Assembly: GCA_042862465.1 (NCBI GenBank)
Contig: JASTVH010000016.1
Span: forward strand, 1-58,194
DNA: 58,194 bases
Source: JASTVH01 sp042862465
GTDB lineage: Bacteria; Pseudomonadota; Gammaproteobacteria; Pseudomonadales; Oleiphilaceae
Direction of reading: 5' to 3'
The translations under genes were made by a program, and so were the position numbers. Position 1 is the stretch's first letter. Each line of letters opens with the position of its first letter. This document shows positions 26,940-36,635 of this stretch, piece by piece. The notes beneath the pieces are model-generated. The model ran no database searches and was not told the origin of the DNA. It saw nothing but the letters and a program-made list of their open reading frames with translations.

Positions 26940-29657
26940 TCAGGACTGAGAGCTGGCTCCCACTGGCTCGGTGCGGATATGGATGTCCCGTTGCGGAAAA
27001 GGAATCGTTATACCGGCCTCTGTCAGCTTGCGGGTAATGGCTGAGTGCAGTTCATGGGACAGCGGCATGACGTCCAGAAGATCCTGGACAAAGACCCGCA
27101 CCTCAAAGTCGACCCGGCTTTCACCCAGCTCCACACAGAACACCGCCGGGGCAGGTTCTTCCACAACCCGCTCATTGCTGACAGCGACGTCATGCAAAAG
27201 TGCCTGCACCTTGTCCAGATCTGAGCCGTAGGCCACCCCCACACGAATGATCACCCGAGTGATCGGGTCCGACAGTGTCCAGTTCGTCAGATCCTGGGTC
27301 ACGAAGGTTTTGTTGGGAATGATCTGCTCTTTGCGGTCCCAATCCACCAGTGTGGTCGCTCGAATTCTTATCCGGGAAACGGTACCCGTAATGCCCCCAA
27401 TCGTGACGGTGTCACCCACCCGGATAGGCCTTTCAAACAGCAGAATGATACCCGAGACAAAATTGGCCACGATTTCCTGCAGCCCGAAGCCCAACCCGAC
27501 CCCCAGGGCCGCCACCAACCACTGCAGCCTCGACCACTGAAAGCCCAGGGTCGCCAGGGCGGCCACAATGCCGATGAAGACAATGGTGTAGGTGGCCAGG
27601 GTGGTAATCGCATAGCCCACACCCGGCTCCAGATTGAGACGGCCCAGAAAGACGACTTCCAGGGTGCCCGGAAGATTTCGAGCGGCGAGAACCGTTCCTA
27701 TGCCGATGCCGAGCGCGATCACCAGGTCACCGAGATTAATCGGGATTGGCGCCTCCCCCTGGGTCCCGCTGGTGATCGTCCAGAGCGTCACATCCTGGAA
27801 TATGCGGAGTGCCGGAAAGACATTGTCCCACAGCAGCCACAGGCCAACGGCAGCCAGGATCAGGGATATGATTTTCAGCAGCGTCTCACTTTGCTGACTG
27901 ATATCGTTCATATCCCGCCGGGGTAAGTCGAAACTGGTCGGGACACCCTCACCGGAGGTCTCTGCCGCCTCGCGGGTCTCCGCCATTCTGCGCTCCGCTT
28001 CTCGGGTTTCCAGCACACGCTTGAGCGCCATCCGGCGTTCACGCACCGCCAGGCTTCTCAATCCGAGGTAGTGCAACAGGATGACGAAGGCCAGCCAGCA
28101 GATGCTGATAAACATCAGTCCTTCGAAGCGGACGGCGGTATAGTGGTATCCCCACAGTGACACAAAAGCGAGGGCCAGGGGCGTTGTTACCGACAGTCCA
28201 TGCACGATGCGCAGCGACCGATTGTAAGGTAACGCCTTGCGGACGGCGCGCATGAACCGGTGCGCAAAATAGGCAAGGGCCAGCGAGGCCAGCGTAAAGA
28301 GGAGCCGGCCCAGACTGTCGCTAAAGACTGAACCCTGCGATGTTCCCATGGTCGGCATGACAATGATGATGGGAATGAGTACGGCCAGCAGCATTGGAAT
28401 TTGCCCACGCAACGCTCGGAGCGTATTGGCGTTCCAGCGAAAATGGCGTTCACCCAGGCCTTTGGGGCAGGCCACCGTAAAAATGCTCCGCAACAACAGC
28501 GCCACAAAGGCAGCGTTGTAAAGCCCCTTGGACAAGGCGTGCAGAAAACTGTTTCCGCTTTCGAGCAGCAGGTGCCCGATGGCAATAACGAGCACGCCGG
28601 GCAAGGCCAGCAGCAAGCTGTAGACCAGCGCAGACAATGTGAACTGCCAGCGGTCCCGGCGGACGTTGCCCACGTGGGAACCGGAATCAATGAGAGCCTT
28701 GCGCAAGGGGCGACGGCGAGCCGTCAGAAGCAGCAGGGTGACGCTGAACACCGTCAATAGGGGCCAGTGTTCGTGCAGTGATCTCTGGAAAGCTTGTTTC
28801 AAGGCCGGCCATTTCAATCCCGACACGAACCAGGAGAGCCCCTGATACAGGTCATTGAAAACCTGAAGATTGACCCGGTTGGTGCTGGGTAACCAGAACA
28901 GTCGTTGCTGAAGCAGGGATTGGTAGGCATCCAGGCGCTCATGGATCTGGATGACGACGCTGTAGTAATCATTCAGCACTTCGATATGTTGAGTGACGAC
29001 CCCGTGGAGTTTTCGGATCAGCAGCGCGCGCTGAACTTCCAGCCTGCCACGGGCATCATCAGGTTCGATAACCGCTTCAAACTCCTCCAGCCGCAACTGC
29101 TCCTCGCGGGCCGCGGATAGTTGAGCGCTGATGCCTTTGGTCAGACCAGCGGCAATGGTTTGGCTTTGCAGTCTGCCCAGGCGCTGGCGCAGCAGGTTGG
29201 CATAATCATCGGTCAGGTTGAGTCCGGCCTTTTCGAGGCGCAGTTCAAAGCTTTCGTATTCATTATTCAGGCGCTTCAGCAGCGATTCCGCATAAGACAA
29301 CCTTTGCTCGCTCAGTTTCAGGGCGTGCTGCCGGCTATCAAGGGCCGCACGCAACTTCTGGATCTGCTGTCGAACATCCGCGTTTTCCGGGGCCGGCAGT
29401 GAGCTTTTGAGGGGCTCCTCTGGCGCTTCTATTTCAGGCTTAACCGCTTTGGGTTCCGGCGCGGGCTCCGCTTCCGAGGGCTCGGAGGCGTCTGCCTGAT
29501 CAGGGTTTTCCCCGTCTTCGGGTGGCGGATACCTTTCGGTATCGGTTTGGATAGGCGGGAGTAGATCATCGAGCGTGGCCTCTGCCGGCCCTACGTGGCA
29601 CACAGAAAACCAAAAAATTGCCAACCCGAGTAAGAGTTTAAAGCTGCCTGAATCCAT
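26940..29657 (-). CDS. Large MscS-superfamily mechanosensitive channel
   Basis: A 905-residue channel in the MscK/YbdG style. It starts with a signal peptide (LLLGLAIFWFSVCHVGPAEA), then an acidic Pro/Glu-rich segment (about 25-85) and a periplasmic coiled-coil segment (about 85-260) rich in Gln, Leu and Arg. Several membrane helices follow. The C-terminal pore domain has ALGVGLGFGLQEIVANFVSG, the MscS TM3 hallmark, and GDTVTIGGITGTVSRI, the first beta-domain strand. It should release osmolytes on hypo-osmotic shock. The start at 29657 gives a typical signal peptide; 29693 is an alternative. CheV is encoded divergently. Confidence 0.9.
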   Translation of the reverse strand: MDSGSFKLLLGLAIFWFSVCHVGPAEATLDDLLPPIQTDTERYPPPEDGENPDQADASEPSEAEPAPEPKAVKPEIEAPEEPLKSSLPAPENADVRQQIQKLRAALDSRQHALKLSEQRLSYAESLLKRLNNEYESFELRLEKAGLNLTDDYANLLRQRLGRLQSQTIAAGLTKGISAQLSAAREEQLRLEEFEAVIEPDDARGRLEVQRALLIRKLHGVVTQHIEVLNDYYSVVIQIHERLDAYQSLLQQRLFWLPSTNRVNLQVFNDLYQGLSWFVSGLKWPALKQAFQRSLHEHWPLLTVFSVTLLLLTARRRPLRKALIDSGSHVGNVRRDRWQFTLSALVYSLLLALPGVLVIAIGHLLLESGNSFLHALSKGLYNAAFVALLLRSIFTVACPKGLGERHFRWNANTLRALRGQIPMLLAVLIPIIIVMPTMGTSQGSVFSDSLGRLLFTLASLALAYFAHRFMRAVRKALPYNRSLRIVHGLSVTTPLALAFVSLWGYHYTAVRFEGLMFISICWLAFVILLHYLGLRSLAVRERRMALKRVLETREAERRMAETREAAETSGEGVPTSFDLPRRDMNDISQQSETLLKIISLILAAVGLWLLWDNVFPALRIFQDVTLWTITSGTQGEAPIPINLGDLVIALGIGIGTVLAARNLPGTLEVVFLGRLNLEPGVGYAITTLATYTIVFIGIVAALATLGFQWSRLQWLVAALGVGLGFGLQEIVANFVSGIILLFERPIRVGDTVTIGGITGTVSRIRIRATTLVDWDRKEQIIPNKTFVTQDLTNWTLSDPITRVIIRVGVAYGSDLDKVQALLHDVAVSNERVVEEPAPAVFCVELGESRVDFEVRVFVQDLLDVMPLSHELHSAITRKLTEAGITIPFPQRDIHIRTEPVGASSQS

Positions 29658-30028
29658 GGCGAGACCGTTAATTGAGGCCGGAGGTCGAGACATTCAGGCC
29701 GGGGCGGTAAGCACTGGCAGCGGCCTGAGGAGATAACACGCGTGTCAGTGACTCACATTTTTGGCTCTTTCATATCTAATGTCCATTGCTCCAGGATGTC
29801 CAAAAATTAGTGTTATCCGGAGGTCTTCATTGGCAATCCTCGACAGCGGTCAAGGAAGCCAGCCCGCTCTCAACAGGACGGCCCGACTACTCACTGAAAC
29901 AATTCTGTTTGGCCCTGGCGGAAAACAAACTGCTAATCTTCTGTCCTGATCGGGCTGTGAATGGATCGCGGCCCACTGATTGCCACTGCAATACTGTTTG
30001 TGGCAGAACAGATTTAACGGATCCGGCT
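29658..30028. other. Divergent intergenic region before cheV
   Basis: About 370 bases separate the divergent channel and cheV genes. The frame open from 29786 into cheV has no ribosome-binding site and no family similarity. No repeat or RNA gene was seen. Confidence 0.4.
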
Positions 30029-30916
30029 ATGGCGACTCCTTCCCAACAAGTACAGAAACTGCTCCTGTTCCACATTGCGGGCCCCCGGCTGTTTGGATTC
30101 GGCACCCTCAAGATCCGCGAAATACTGCCCTGCATGCGCTTGAACAGGCTACCTCATAGCCATCCTGCGGTGGTTGGGACATCCACCTTCCGGGGCTCGG
30201 CGGTGCCGGTGATCGATATGGCCGCCGCAGTAGGCCAACCGCCCCTCTCACCGGAGGAACGGGAGCGGGGCTCGGTGATCATTGCCGATGTGCAGCGTCA
30301 GGAGATCGGTTTTCTGGTGCGCGGTGTCCACCAGATTATCGAGGCGAACTGGAAACAGGTCATGCCCCCGCCCAAAGCTCTGGGCGAGCAGGCGTTCATC
30401 ACCGGCCTGTTGGACGTGGACGGCGATATCATTCAGCTGCTCGATGTGGAACTGCTGCTGGCCCGGGTATACCCGGAGTCCGTGGCCCCTCAGGTGGTTG
30501 AGCTGACGTATCCTCAGCAGGAGGCACTGCGGGGCCTGAATATTCTGTTGGTGGACGATTCTCTGGTGGCACGAAAGCAACTGTCCGATGCCCTGGATCA
30601 CCTGGATGTGCGCTACCAGGTCGCGACCAACGGCGACGAGGCCATGCAGATGCTATTGCGGGACGATGAGCTCGGCCACCCGGTGGACATTCTGGTGAGC
30701 GACATCGAGATGCCCGGCCTGGATGGCTATGAATTAACGTTTAATGTGCGGGACAACAGCTCGTTAAAGCAGCCCTATATCATTCTGCATACTTCCCTGA
30801 ACAGCCAGATGAGCCTGAGTTACGCCAACCAGGTCGGCGCTGATGAAGCACTGACCAAGTTCAACGCAGATGAGTTGGTCGCTGCCATTCTGCGAGGCGC
30901 GGGCGAGCCCTCCTAA
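30029..30916 (+). CDS. cheV: Chemotaxis coupling protein CheV
   Basis: A 295-residue CheV. The N-terminal CheW-like domain (about 1-160; QKLLLFHIAGPRLFGFGTLK, then FRGSAVPVIDMAAAVG) couples receptors to CheA. The C-terminal receiver domain carries a phospho-acceptor at Asp225 (DILVSDIEMPGLDG). It modulates chemoreceptor arrays and works with proteins outside the window. ATG 30029 begins the conserved domain, although only a weak CGGATC precedes it. A methyl-accepting protein lies at 50341 in this window. Confidence 0.92.
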   Translation: MATPSQQVQKLLLFHIAGPRLFGFGTLKIREILPCMRLNRLPHSHPAVVGTSTFRGSAVPVIDMAAAVGQPPLSPEERERGSVIIADVQRQEIGFLVRGVHQIIEANWKQVMPPPKALGEQAFITGLLDVDGDIIQLLDVELLLARVYPESVAPQVVELTYPQQEALRGLNILLVDDSLVARKQLSDALDHLDVRYQVATNGDEAMQMLLRDDELGHPVDILVSDIEMPGLDGYELTFNVRDNSSLKQPYIILHTSLNSQMSLSYANQVGADEALTKFNADELVAAILRGAGEPS

Positions 30917-31274
30917 GGTCTCTGCGCCAGGAGTGGAGGCATGGTCTGCCCCCACTCGCCCCCTCCCTTTATGCCCACCGGGTTATCCGCACTGTCAGCC
31001 GACTCACGAGTTTCTTCCGCAAAAACAGCCGCCTGCGCTCTGGCAGCTGATGAAATGGAGGCCGTGCCCGGAAACGGACTACACTGATAGATAGGTAGAT
31101 AGCTACCAATTCAATGCGGTGGCATAGGCCGATCACGCTTGGGTGTTCAGGATGGGGTCACGCCGACCCCGATCAGCATCCTCACTGAGTCACGCAAGAG
31201 GGCACTCAAGCTCACTCCTGCTGAAAGCGACCGCATGGAAACCCAAGCCATCGGTCACATCTGGAAAGGAAGCG
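30917..31274. other. Intergenic region upstream of the GntR gene
   Basis: About 360 bases hold no convincing gene. It has a GGTAGATAGCTACC palindrome at 31094 and a short direct repeat ATAGATAGGTAGATAG around 31087-31102. A ribosome-binding site GGAAAGGA lies at 31264-31271. Confidence 0.45.
31094..31107. promoter_or_regulatory. Candidate GntR operator GGTAGATAGCTACC
   Basis: Five-base arms GGTAG and CTACC are separated by ATAG. It lies about 170 bases before the GntR-family gene, whose regulators often bind short palindromes in their own leaders. The match is short and unproven. Confidence 0.3.
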
Positions 31275-31949
31275 ATGGAGAACTTCAAAGCACGCCAGAC
31301 CCTCACGGAACAGGTCGCCGAGCACCTCGAAAACCAAATCGCATTTGGTCGCCTGGCACCCGGCGAGCGTATTCACGAGAGCAAGACCGCCAAATTGCTG
31401 GGGGTCAGCCACGGATCGGTGAGAGAAGCCTTGCTGGTGCTGGAGAAGCGTCATCTGGTGCGTAACGTGCCGCGCAGGGGCTCGTTTGTGACTGAACTCG
31501 ATGCCCACTTCGTCAAGAGTCTTTATGAGACCCTCACCCTTTACCTGAGCCACAACGCGCGTCGCTTGATTACCCGGTACTCCCAGGCAGACATGGATCG
31601 CCTGCTGAGTCTTTATGATGAAATGCAGGTCTGTTTCAAGAAGGGGGATATCCCCACCTTTCTGCAGCGGGGTATCGAGTATGTGCAGATCTCCCTCAAT
31701 TATGCCGACAACTATTTCGTAACCAGCGCCCTGCGCGATCTCTGGCCCTCGGCCAAGCGCTGTGCTTTCCTGGCCCTGCGCCAGGGCAACCAGGTGTTGG
31801 ACGATACCCTGGAACACATGCGCATCTCACTGGAGGCACTGGAAGCCCGGGATGAGACCCTGTTAATCAGTAACCTGGAAGACTACGCCAATCAGCAATG
31901 TCAGCAGGTGATCGCCGCTTTGCCGGATACCGACAAGGCAGGGGATTAA
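31275..31949 (+). CDS. GntR/FCD-family transcriptional regulator
   Basis: A 224-residue regulator of the FadR branch. The N-terminal winged helix (about 1-75; EHLENQIAFGRLAPGERIHE, then LGVSHGSVREALLVLEKRHL) binds DNA. The rest is the all-helical FCD ligand-binding domain. ATG 31275 follows GGAAAGGA; the upstream extension of the frame has no family character. It is a single gene, and its target and ligand are unknown. It may control metabolism of an organic acid or fatty acid. Confidence 0.9.
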   Translation: MENFKARQTLTEQVAEHLENQIAFGRLAPGERIHESKTAKLLGVSHGSVREALLVLEKRHLVRNVPRRGSFVTELDAHFVKSLYETLTLYLSHNARRLITRYSQADMDRLLSLYDEMQVCFKKGDIPTFLQRGIEYVQISLNYADNYFVTSALRDLWPSAKRCAFLALRQGNQVLDDTLEHMRISLEALEARDETLLISNLEDYANQQCQQVIAALPDTDKAGD

Positions 31950-32182
31950 CGAGTCGGCGTCGCCATGGTGCCAAGGTCGTCATCCTCGCTTTTCGAATAA
32001 CCCGCGATGTTAATGAAAGAATCCTAACTAAGGCTTCTCTCCTGCGGTCAGGCATAATGACTTTGAGAGTGTGAAAGGAGTACACATCATACTCGGGATG
32101 ACGAAGTGATCGTCGATCCCGATGATCGCTTTGTCGAATGCCATCCAGGGAATTATGAGCCTTTGGCTCTAAGGAGGGATTC

Positions 32183-32842
32183 GTGAGATTCATTCAGGCA
32201 ACCGGCCTGGGATTGGCTCTCGCTTTAGCCACGCCCTATGCAAACGCGATTACCGTCACGATCCCGGGCAATTTAACCCTCGACTCTGAGTCCGCTCCCG
32301 GTATCCAGCAAACGGACCAGGGCCCTTGTGTGATCGGTGATCCCTCGTGTGCGGCCAACGGGACGATTGCACCAGGCTTCACCACGCTGCCGGCAGGCAA
32401 TGTGGGGGGCTACCAGGACATCTTCTCGCCGGAATATACAGTGGGGGATTTCAGGGCCGCCGCTGGAGATAACTTTGCTATCGGCATCGATATCAACCAG
32501 ACCGGAAATGCGGGCGATCCACATCTGCTGCAGAGCTTCGTGGCCTTGATCGATGGGGTACAGCAGTTCGCCTTCGTCGACGAAGACGGAGCCCCACTGG
32601 CCACCATTAACAATAATGGGAACGGCTTTTCCGATTACCGCTTGAGCGGATTCAACCTTTCCGCCTTCAGCGATGACCAGGTATTGCAGTTTGGTGTCGA
32701 TCTCCTGGACGTTGATGCCGGGCGCGATCAATTCTTCGTCATTCCAGGCAAGACAACAGAAGTGCCCGAACCGGGAACTTTGGGGCTGTTGGGCATTGCC
32801 CTGGCTGGCCTGGGCCTGGCCTGGAGTCGGAGAAAAACCTGA
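32183..32842 (+). CDS. PEP-CTERM exported protein, second copy
   Basis: A 219-residue exported protein starting with GTG, preceded by AAGGAGG at 32171-32177. The signal peptide ends near YANA (residue about 22). The mature part has two cysteines close together (GPCVIGDPSC) and is beta-rich. The tail is VPEPGTLGLLGIALAGLGLA followed by WSRRKT, a complete sorting signal. The body does not match a named family that I recognise. A hairpin follows the gene. Confidence 0.85.
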   Translation: MRFIQATGLGLALALATPYANAITVTIPGNLTLDSESAPGIQQTDQGPCVIGDPSCAANGTIAPGFTTLPAGNVGGYQDIFSPEYTVGDFRAAAGDNFAIGIDINQTGNAGDPHLLQSFVALIDGVQQFAFVDEDGAPLATINNNGNGFSDYRLSGFNLSAFSDDQVLQFGVDLLDVDAGRDQFFVIPGKTTEVPEPGTLGLLGIALAGLGLAWSRRKT

Positions 32843-32849
32843 AGCAAAA

Positions 32850-32881
32850 ACCGCATGCTCATCACTGGCGGGTGAGCATGC
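32850..32881 (-). terminator. Hairpin between convergent genes, terminator for the DUF1499 gene
   Basis: Perfect nine-base arms GCATGCTCA and TGAGCATGC with an eleven-base loop. On the minus strand the stem is followed by GGTTTTTGC, a short U tract, so it likely ends the DUF1499 transcript. Confidence 0.65.
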
Positions 32882-32974
32882 GCCCGCTCGCCTGGCCACT
32901 ACCGCTTCCAAAAGCTTACTCAATTCCTGGCTTTGGCATGGGCTTCATCCTCCCAAAGCCTGCTGCATCCGGCA

Positions 32975-33436
32975 TCAGGGGTCGGGGACGGCCAGGCCCT
33001 TTTCCACCAGGTTTTGTCGCAAGGTGTAGACCCGATAGCGGTTGACGCCGAAGTCCACCAGTCCAAGCATGGACTGGGAGCGCACGGCCAGGGTCTGGCG
33101 GTCCGGCTTGATCAACAGCTCCAGAAAATCCGGAAAATGAAACACGCGACTGTAGCAGGTGACATTGAGGTAGCCGAAGCGTGCCTCGTTGAGGCTGGCG
33201 CCCTGCAGATCCAGCGCGACCTCCTTGATGCGTGACCAGCGGCTCTCATCCAATGGTTCCTTCAGGCGTATGGGATCCGTGTGGTAGAGGAAAACGCTCG
33301 ATTCGCTGGAAACGCAATTGAGAAACGGGGTGCAGCCACTGAGCGAAAAGTCCGTACCCGATTCAGGCACCCCAAAGCTGGAAGCACACCCCTGCAGCAA
33401 CAGCAGAGTGAGCCCCACCATTAAAAACCTACGCAT
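32975..33436 (-). CDS. DUF1499 lipoprotein
   Basis: A 153-residue predicted lipoprotein. The lipobox is LLLQGC (Cys about 17) after a short charged N-terminus. The mature part matches DUF1499: CTPFLNCVSS, then ARFGYLNVTCYSRVFHFPDF and the end TLAVRSQSMLGLVDFGVNRY. No function is established for the family. ATG 33436 is used because it starts a clean lipoprotein signal; the longer frame to 33478 covers a repeat copy and is rejected. It is downstream of a gene on the same strand. Confidence 0.8.
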   Translation of the reverse strand: MRRFLMVGLTLLLLQGCASSFGVPESGTDFSLSGCTPFLNCVSSESSVFLYHTDPIRLKEPLDESRWSRIKEVALDLQGASLNEARFGYLNVTCYSRVFHFPDFLELLIKPDRQTLAVRSQSMLGLVDFGVNRYRVYTLRQNLVEKGLAVPDP

Positions 33437-33460
33437 TCTGACGATCCTTTGGGAACAATC

Positions 33461-33479
33461 CGCTAAATGAACAGCCACT
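33461..33479 (+). repeat. REP-like core, copy 10
   Basis: CGCTAAATGAACAGCCACT is almost identical to the copy at 8755-8773. It sits in the 59-base gap between two minus-strand genes. No clear second arm is present. Confidence 0.6.
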
Positions 33480-33495
33480 GCAACGGCCCCATCGA

Positions 33496-34290
33496 CTATT
33501 GACGCACGTACACCCAGTTGGTGGAAACGTTGTCACACACCAGGATACGGGGATTGATCCGCCCGCAATGGTCGATGTTTTCCGGCAGCTCGTCGGTCAG
33601 GTTCGGCGCGATCTGCTTGGTGCGCTTGTCCTGTTTGAGCAACTGGTAGGTCTGTTCCAGCCGCTTTGCAAAGTCCACACCCTGCCTCGCGTGACGCCGG
33701 AAGCTGTAATAGAACTCCGAAAAACTCATGGTCGCCCCGGCCAGGCCAATGTCCAGCATCTTGGGAATATAGCGGTCGTAGGCGCGGGACAGGTAATGGC
33801 GCACTGCGGACTCGTTGTTCAGGTCACCCTGGAAGCGGGGCAAATCAAGGGTATTGTCGGGCTTTAATGCTCCGGTGTTCAGGTCACTGTTGGGGCGATT
33901 GTTGGCCAGTTGGTAGCGTTCATGGGGGCAGGTGATGGTTTTACCGTCAAGACGACACCCGTCAAGGGCCTGCATTTGCGGTGCGGGTTGCGGCTTTCTT
34001 TTCGGTGGGGGTTTACGCTCAACCGGTTTATCCCGGGAAGAGGGCGTCGGTGTTGGCAGCTCGATGCCAGCGCGGGCAGCAGGGCGCTTGAGCAGCAACG
34101 CCTGGACCTTCACCGTGTTGCGCCGAAAATCCTCGAACGCCGGCAGGCCCGCCCCCTGCCCCTGATCGACGATCTCGCAATAAACTTTCTCATAAGGGGT
34201 GCGCGCCTGTTCGAGGCAGGCAGCCTGGAGCCTGAGTGGTACAACCAGGAGGAGCACCAAGGCGAACAATACGGGATTTCGGTACGGCAT
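33496..34290 (-). CDS. Secreted protein of unknown function
   Basis: A 264-residue exported protein, not recognised. The signal peptide is NPVLFALVLLLVVPLRLQAA. A Pro/Lys/Arg-rich linker (RDKPVERKPPPKRKPQPAPQ) separates a small N-terminal Cys-containing region from a C-terminal domain with DGCRLDGKTITCPHERYQL and a cysteine pair near the end (DHCGRINPRILVCDN). Six cysteines in the mature part suggest disulfides. It lies upstream of the DUF1499 lipoprotein on the same strand. Confidence 0.7.
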   Translation of the reverse strand: MPYRNPVLFALVLLLVVPLRLQAACLEQARTPYEKVYCEIVDQGQGAGLPAFEDFRRNTVKVQALLLKRPAARAGIELPTPTPSSRDKPVERKPPPKRKPQPAPQMQALDGCRLDGKTITCPHERYQLANNRPNSDLNTGALKPDNTLDLPRFQGDLNNESAVRHYLSRAYDRYIPKMLDIGLAGATMSFSEFYYSFRRHARQGVDFAKRLEQTYQLLKQDKRTKQIAPNLTDELPENIDHCGRINPRILVCDNVSTNWVYVRQ

Positions 34291-34354
34291 TCAGACAGGT
34301 CTTTGTCGCCCACGAGTGAATCCTGAGTGTACCACCGCTTTTGAGCCCTCCGAC

Positions 34355-34385
34355 ATTAAACGGACACCCGTGGAGTCCGGAATGG
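34355..34385 (+). repeat. REP-like core, copy 11
   Basis: ATTAAACGGACACCCGTGG is followed by AGTCCGGAATGG, giving a short GGAC...GTCC hairpin. The core GGACACCC is shared, but the flanks have diverged. It lies between two minus-strand genes. Confidence 0.45.
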
Positions 34386-34429
34386 TTTTTATGGCACTCG
34401 AGCCCCGAGTCATTCTCAGCCTCCCCGGT

Positions 34430-34903
34430 TCATTCTGATGGCACCACCATTTGAAAGTAGGCGGTCTTGGGCACCACACCGGGCTCCAGGGCCGCCGGAG
34501 CCTCTTCACCCGCTACCGGCAGGGACCGGATAAAGGCGTGAATGGCCCGCACGTCCCGTTCGTCCATTTCATGCAGCACCCACCAGGGCATGGAGGGTCT
34601 TGCCTTGGCTGTCGTGACAGTGGACACCCACTGGTCCTCATCCAGCTGGCTGGCGAAGCGCCTGAGGTTAATGGCATAGGTGGTGCCCCAGGGGCCTTGC
34701 CAACCCAGGGTATCTCCCATGAGCCATTGCTCCTCGGGGACCGTGCCCTCGCTGGGCATGTAGCCCGCGGTATGGCAGTCGTTGCAGCCTGAGGTCCTGA
34801 CCAGGTAACGCCCCCGGTCAATCTGCGCCTGATCGGCGTTTACGGTGATGGGCAGGGTTGCGCACAGCGAGAGGATCGCTGCCCCTAACACAGATCTTTT
34901 CAT
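34430..34903 (-). CDS. Single-haem c-type cytochrome
   Basis: A 157-residue exported cytochrome. The signal peptide runs to about VNA (22). The haem motif is CNDCH (Cys40, Cys43, His44). It is a single CxxCH protein, with several downstream methionines that could be the distal ligand (WVLHEMDERDVRAIHAFIRS is the C-terminal helix). It should transfer electrons in the periplasm. It resembles the small cytochromes that accompany dehydrogenases, but no such partner is adjacent. Confidence 0.85.
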   Translation of the reverse strand: MKRSVLGAAILSLCATLPITVNADQAQIDRGRYLVRTSGCNDCHTAGYMPSEGTVPEEQWLMGDTLGWQGPWGTTYAINLRRFASQLDEDQWVSTVTTAKARPSMPWWVLHEMDERDVRAIHAFIRSLPVAGEEAPAALEPGVVPKTAYFQMVVPSE

Positions 34904-35286
34904 AAAGACCTCTGCTATCGGTAAGGAACAACGTTAATGGAACTGCGAGCCTTCAGGAGTGGATGAAAGGATCTGCGCGCTTGCAGGGCTGCCAAGACCA
35001 TTCGCGTTTCACGAACCGTCCCGTTCTCCCTGGCCGGAAGGTCTGTTTAAATTAGCACCGGACGAATAGCCAAACAAGCACTGAAATGGGGATCAGGCCG
35101 GGCAGGTCGTCGCACCGACCCGGCCACATTCACATACGGTATTACTGTTTTCAGGAGGGCCCTGGATAACTGAAACCGGGTTGGCGGGACCGGCTGTTTG
35201 GCAGGCATAATCTCATGATCGTCGCCACCCGGGCTTGTATTGGAGTCCGGCATTCAAATGTTCTATTCGGGAAAGCGTCGTCAATC
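34904..35286. other. Intergenic region between cytochrome c and the SEC-C gene
   Basis: About 380 bases between divergent genes must hold both promoters. No repeat copy, RNA gene or convincing ORF was seen. The frame open from 35215 into the SEC-C gene is probably leader. Confidence 0.4.
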
Positions 35287-36291
35287 ATGGCCGAACACGG
35301 GCGAAACCAACCCTGCCCCTGCGGCAGCGGAAAAAAGTTTAAACACTGCTGTATCGACCGGGATCACCCTCGACCGGCCACAGAGATGGGCGCGCAATTG
35401 AAAGCCGATCTGGCCGCCCACGGCGGCTTTGAAGACATTGCCCAGGTGGAAGCGTTCGTCGGTGGTTGGCAGGCCATGCAAAACAGCCGCCCACTGGAGG
35501 ACTTCGAGGGCTTATCCCCCGAACAGATGGCCATGCTCCTGGACGCCCCCTTCGAATCGCCGGCGATCCTGGAATTCCGGTTTGAACACTATGATCCCAC
35601 AGGAGCCCCGGTGATGCAGCTTTTCACCGCCCTGGCTGAGCACATCGGCGAGCAGGGCGTGAAACCCACTGCCACGGGCAACCTGCCACCGGCGATTTGT
35701 CGCACGATTGCGCAGGACTATTGGGGCGCGCGACGCTACAGCGAGGAAACAGCCTTCACGGCGATCCGCTCAGAGCCCGACTTTGCCGAATTGCACAAAA
35801 CCCGGGCACTCGCCGAATTGGCCGGACTCATCAGAAAATACAAAGGGCGCCTGATACTCAGCAGACTGGCGCGTACGCACCTGCAACAATCAGACTTTGC
35901 CGGGCTGTACCGCATCCTGCTGCAGACCTACTGCACCACCTTTAACTGGGCCTACGAAGATCTCTACCCGGATTTGATGATTATCCAGGATGCCTTCGCG
36001 TTTACCCTTTACCTGCTGCACCGCCATGGCCAACACCCTTACCCCGAACACTTCTATGCCTCGGCCTTCCTGCGCGCTTTCCCGATGATCGTGGAAGAAG
36101 TGCCCGAGGAAGACCCCTTCAAACCGGAGGACCAGGTTCGACATGCCTATGCGTTACGAACGCTGGAGCGGGGTTTGCCCTTTCTGGGGTTGCTGGAACG
36201 TACAGCGGCTGGCAAAAGTGCTGACGGTCGGCGCACATTCCTGGTCCAGAGCACGCCGCTGCTGAGGCAGCTTGTGCAATTTCATGTATAA
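35287..36291 (+). CDS. SEC-C zinc-motif protein
   Basis: A 334-residue protein with an N-terminal SEC-C motif, CPCGSGKKFKHCC (Cys10, Cys12, Cys21, Cys22), which binds zinc as in the SecA C-terminus. The remaining 300 residues are helical and not recognised. ATG 35287 is chosen because the motif starts just after it, although the frame is open to 35215. No membrane segments are present. SEC-C tails are often associated with SecB or ribosome contact, but this protein is not SecA. Confidence 0.75.
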   Translation: MAEHGRNQPCPCGSGKKFKHCCIDRDHPRPATEMGAQLKADLAAHGGFEDIAQVEAFVGGWQAMQNSRPLEDFEGLSPEQMAMLLDAPFESPAILEFRFEHYDPTGAPVMQLFTALAEHIGEQGVKPTATGNLPPAICRTIAQDYWGARRYSEETAFTAIRSEPDFAELHKTRALAELAGLIRKYKGRLILSRLARTHLQQSDFAGLYRILLQTYCTTFNWAYEDLYPDLMIIQDAFAFTLYLLHRHGQHPYPEHFYASAFLRAFPMIVEEVPEEDPFKPEDQVRHAYALRTLERGLPFLGLLERTAAGKSADGRRTFLVQSTPLLRQLVQFHV

Positions 36292-36635
36292 GGGCCGCTG
36301 CAAGCGGTGCAGCCATACGTCAACGCGCCCATAGGGTCCACCTCGGGCAGCTTCGATGCGAAAAAAGCATCTTCAACCTGTTTGCTCATATCGTCCTGTT
36401 ACGGCCCGACCTCCTCCGTCACAGCGTCTCTCCCCTACGGGGCGCAATCGCTGGTTTTTGAGTTTGCACGCATGACGTCCCAGAAAACGGGGCCTCTTAA
36501 AACGCCCTGTCAGCCGGTGCTTGTCGCGATGGCCATCGCCTTCTCTCACCGTGTAACGGGTATAGCGTCTGCTCACCCAGGTGCCAAGAAACAGACAACC
36601 ATGCTACCTTCCCCCCGAAGAAGGCAGCTTCGCGA
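36292..36635. other. Intergenic region before mqo
   Basis: About 340 bases hold no convincing gene; the frame at 36307-36639 is Ser/Thr/Pro-rich without a ribosome-binding site. The mqo promoter should be in the last 100 bases. Confidence 0.4.
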
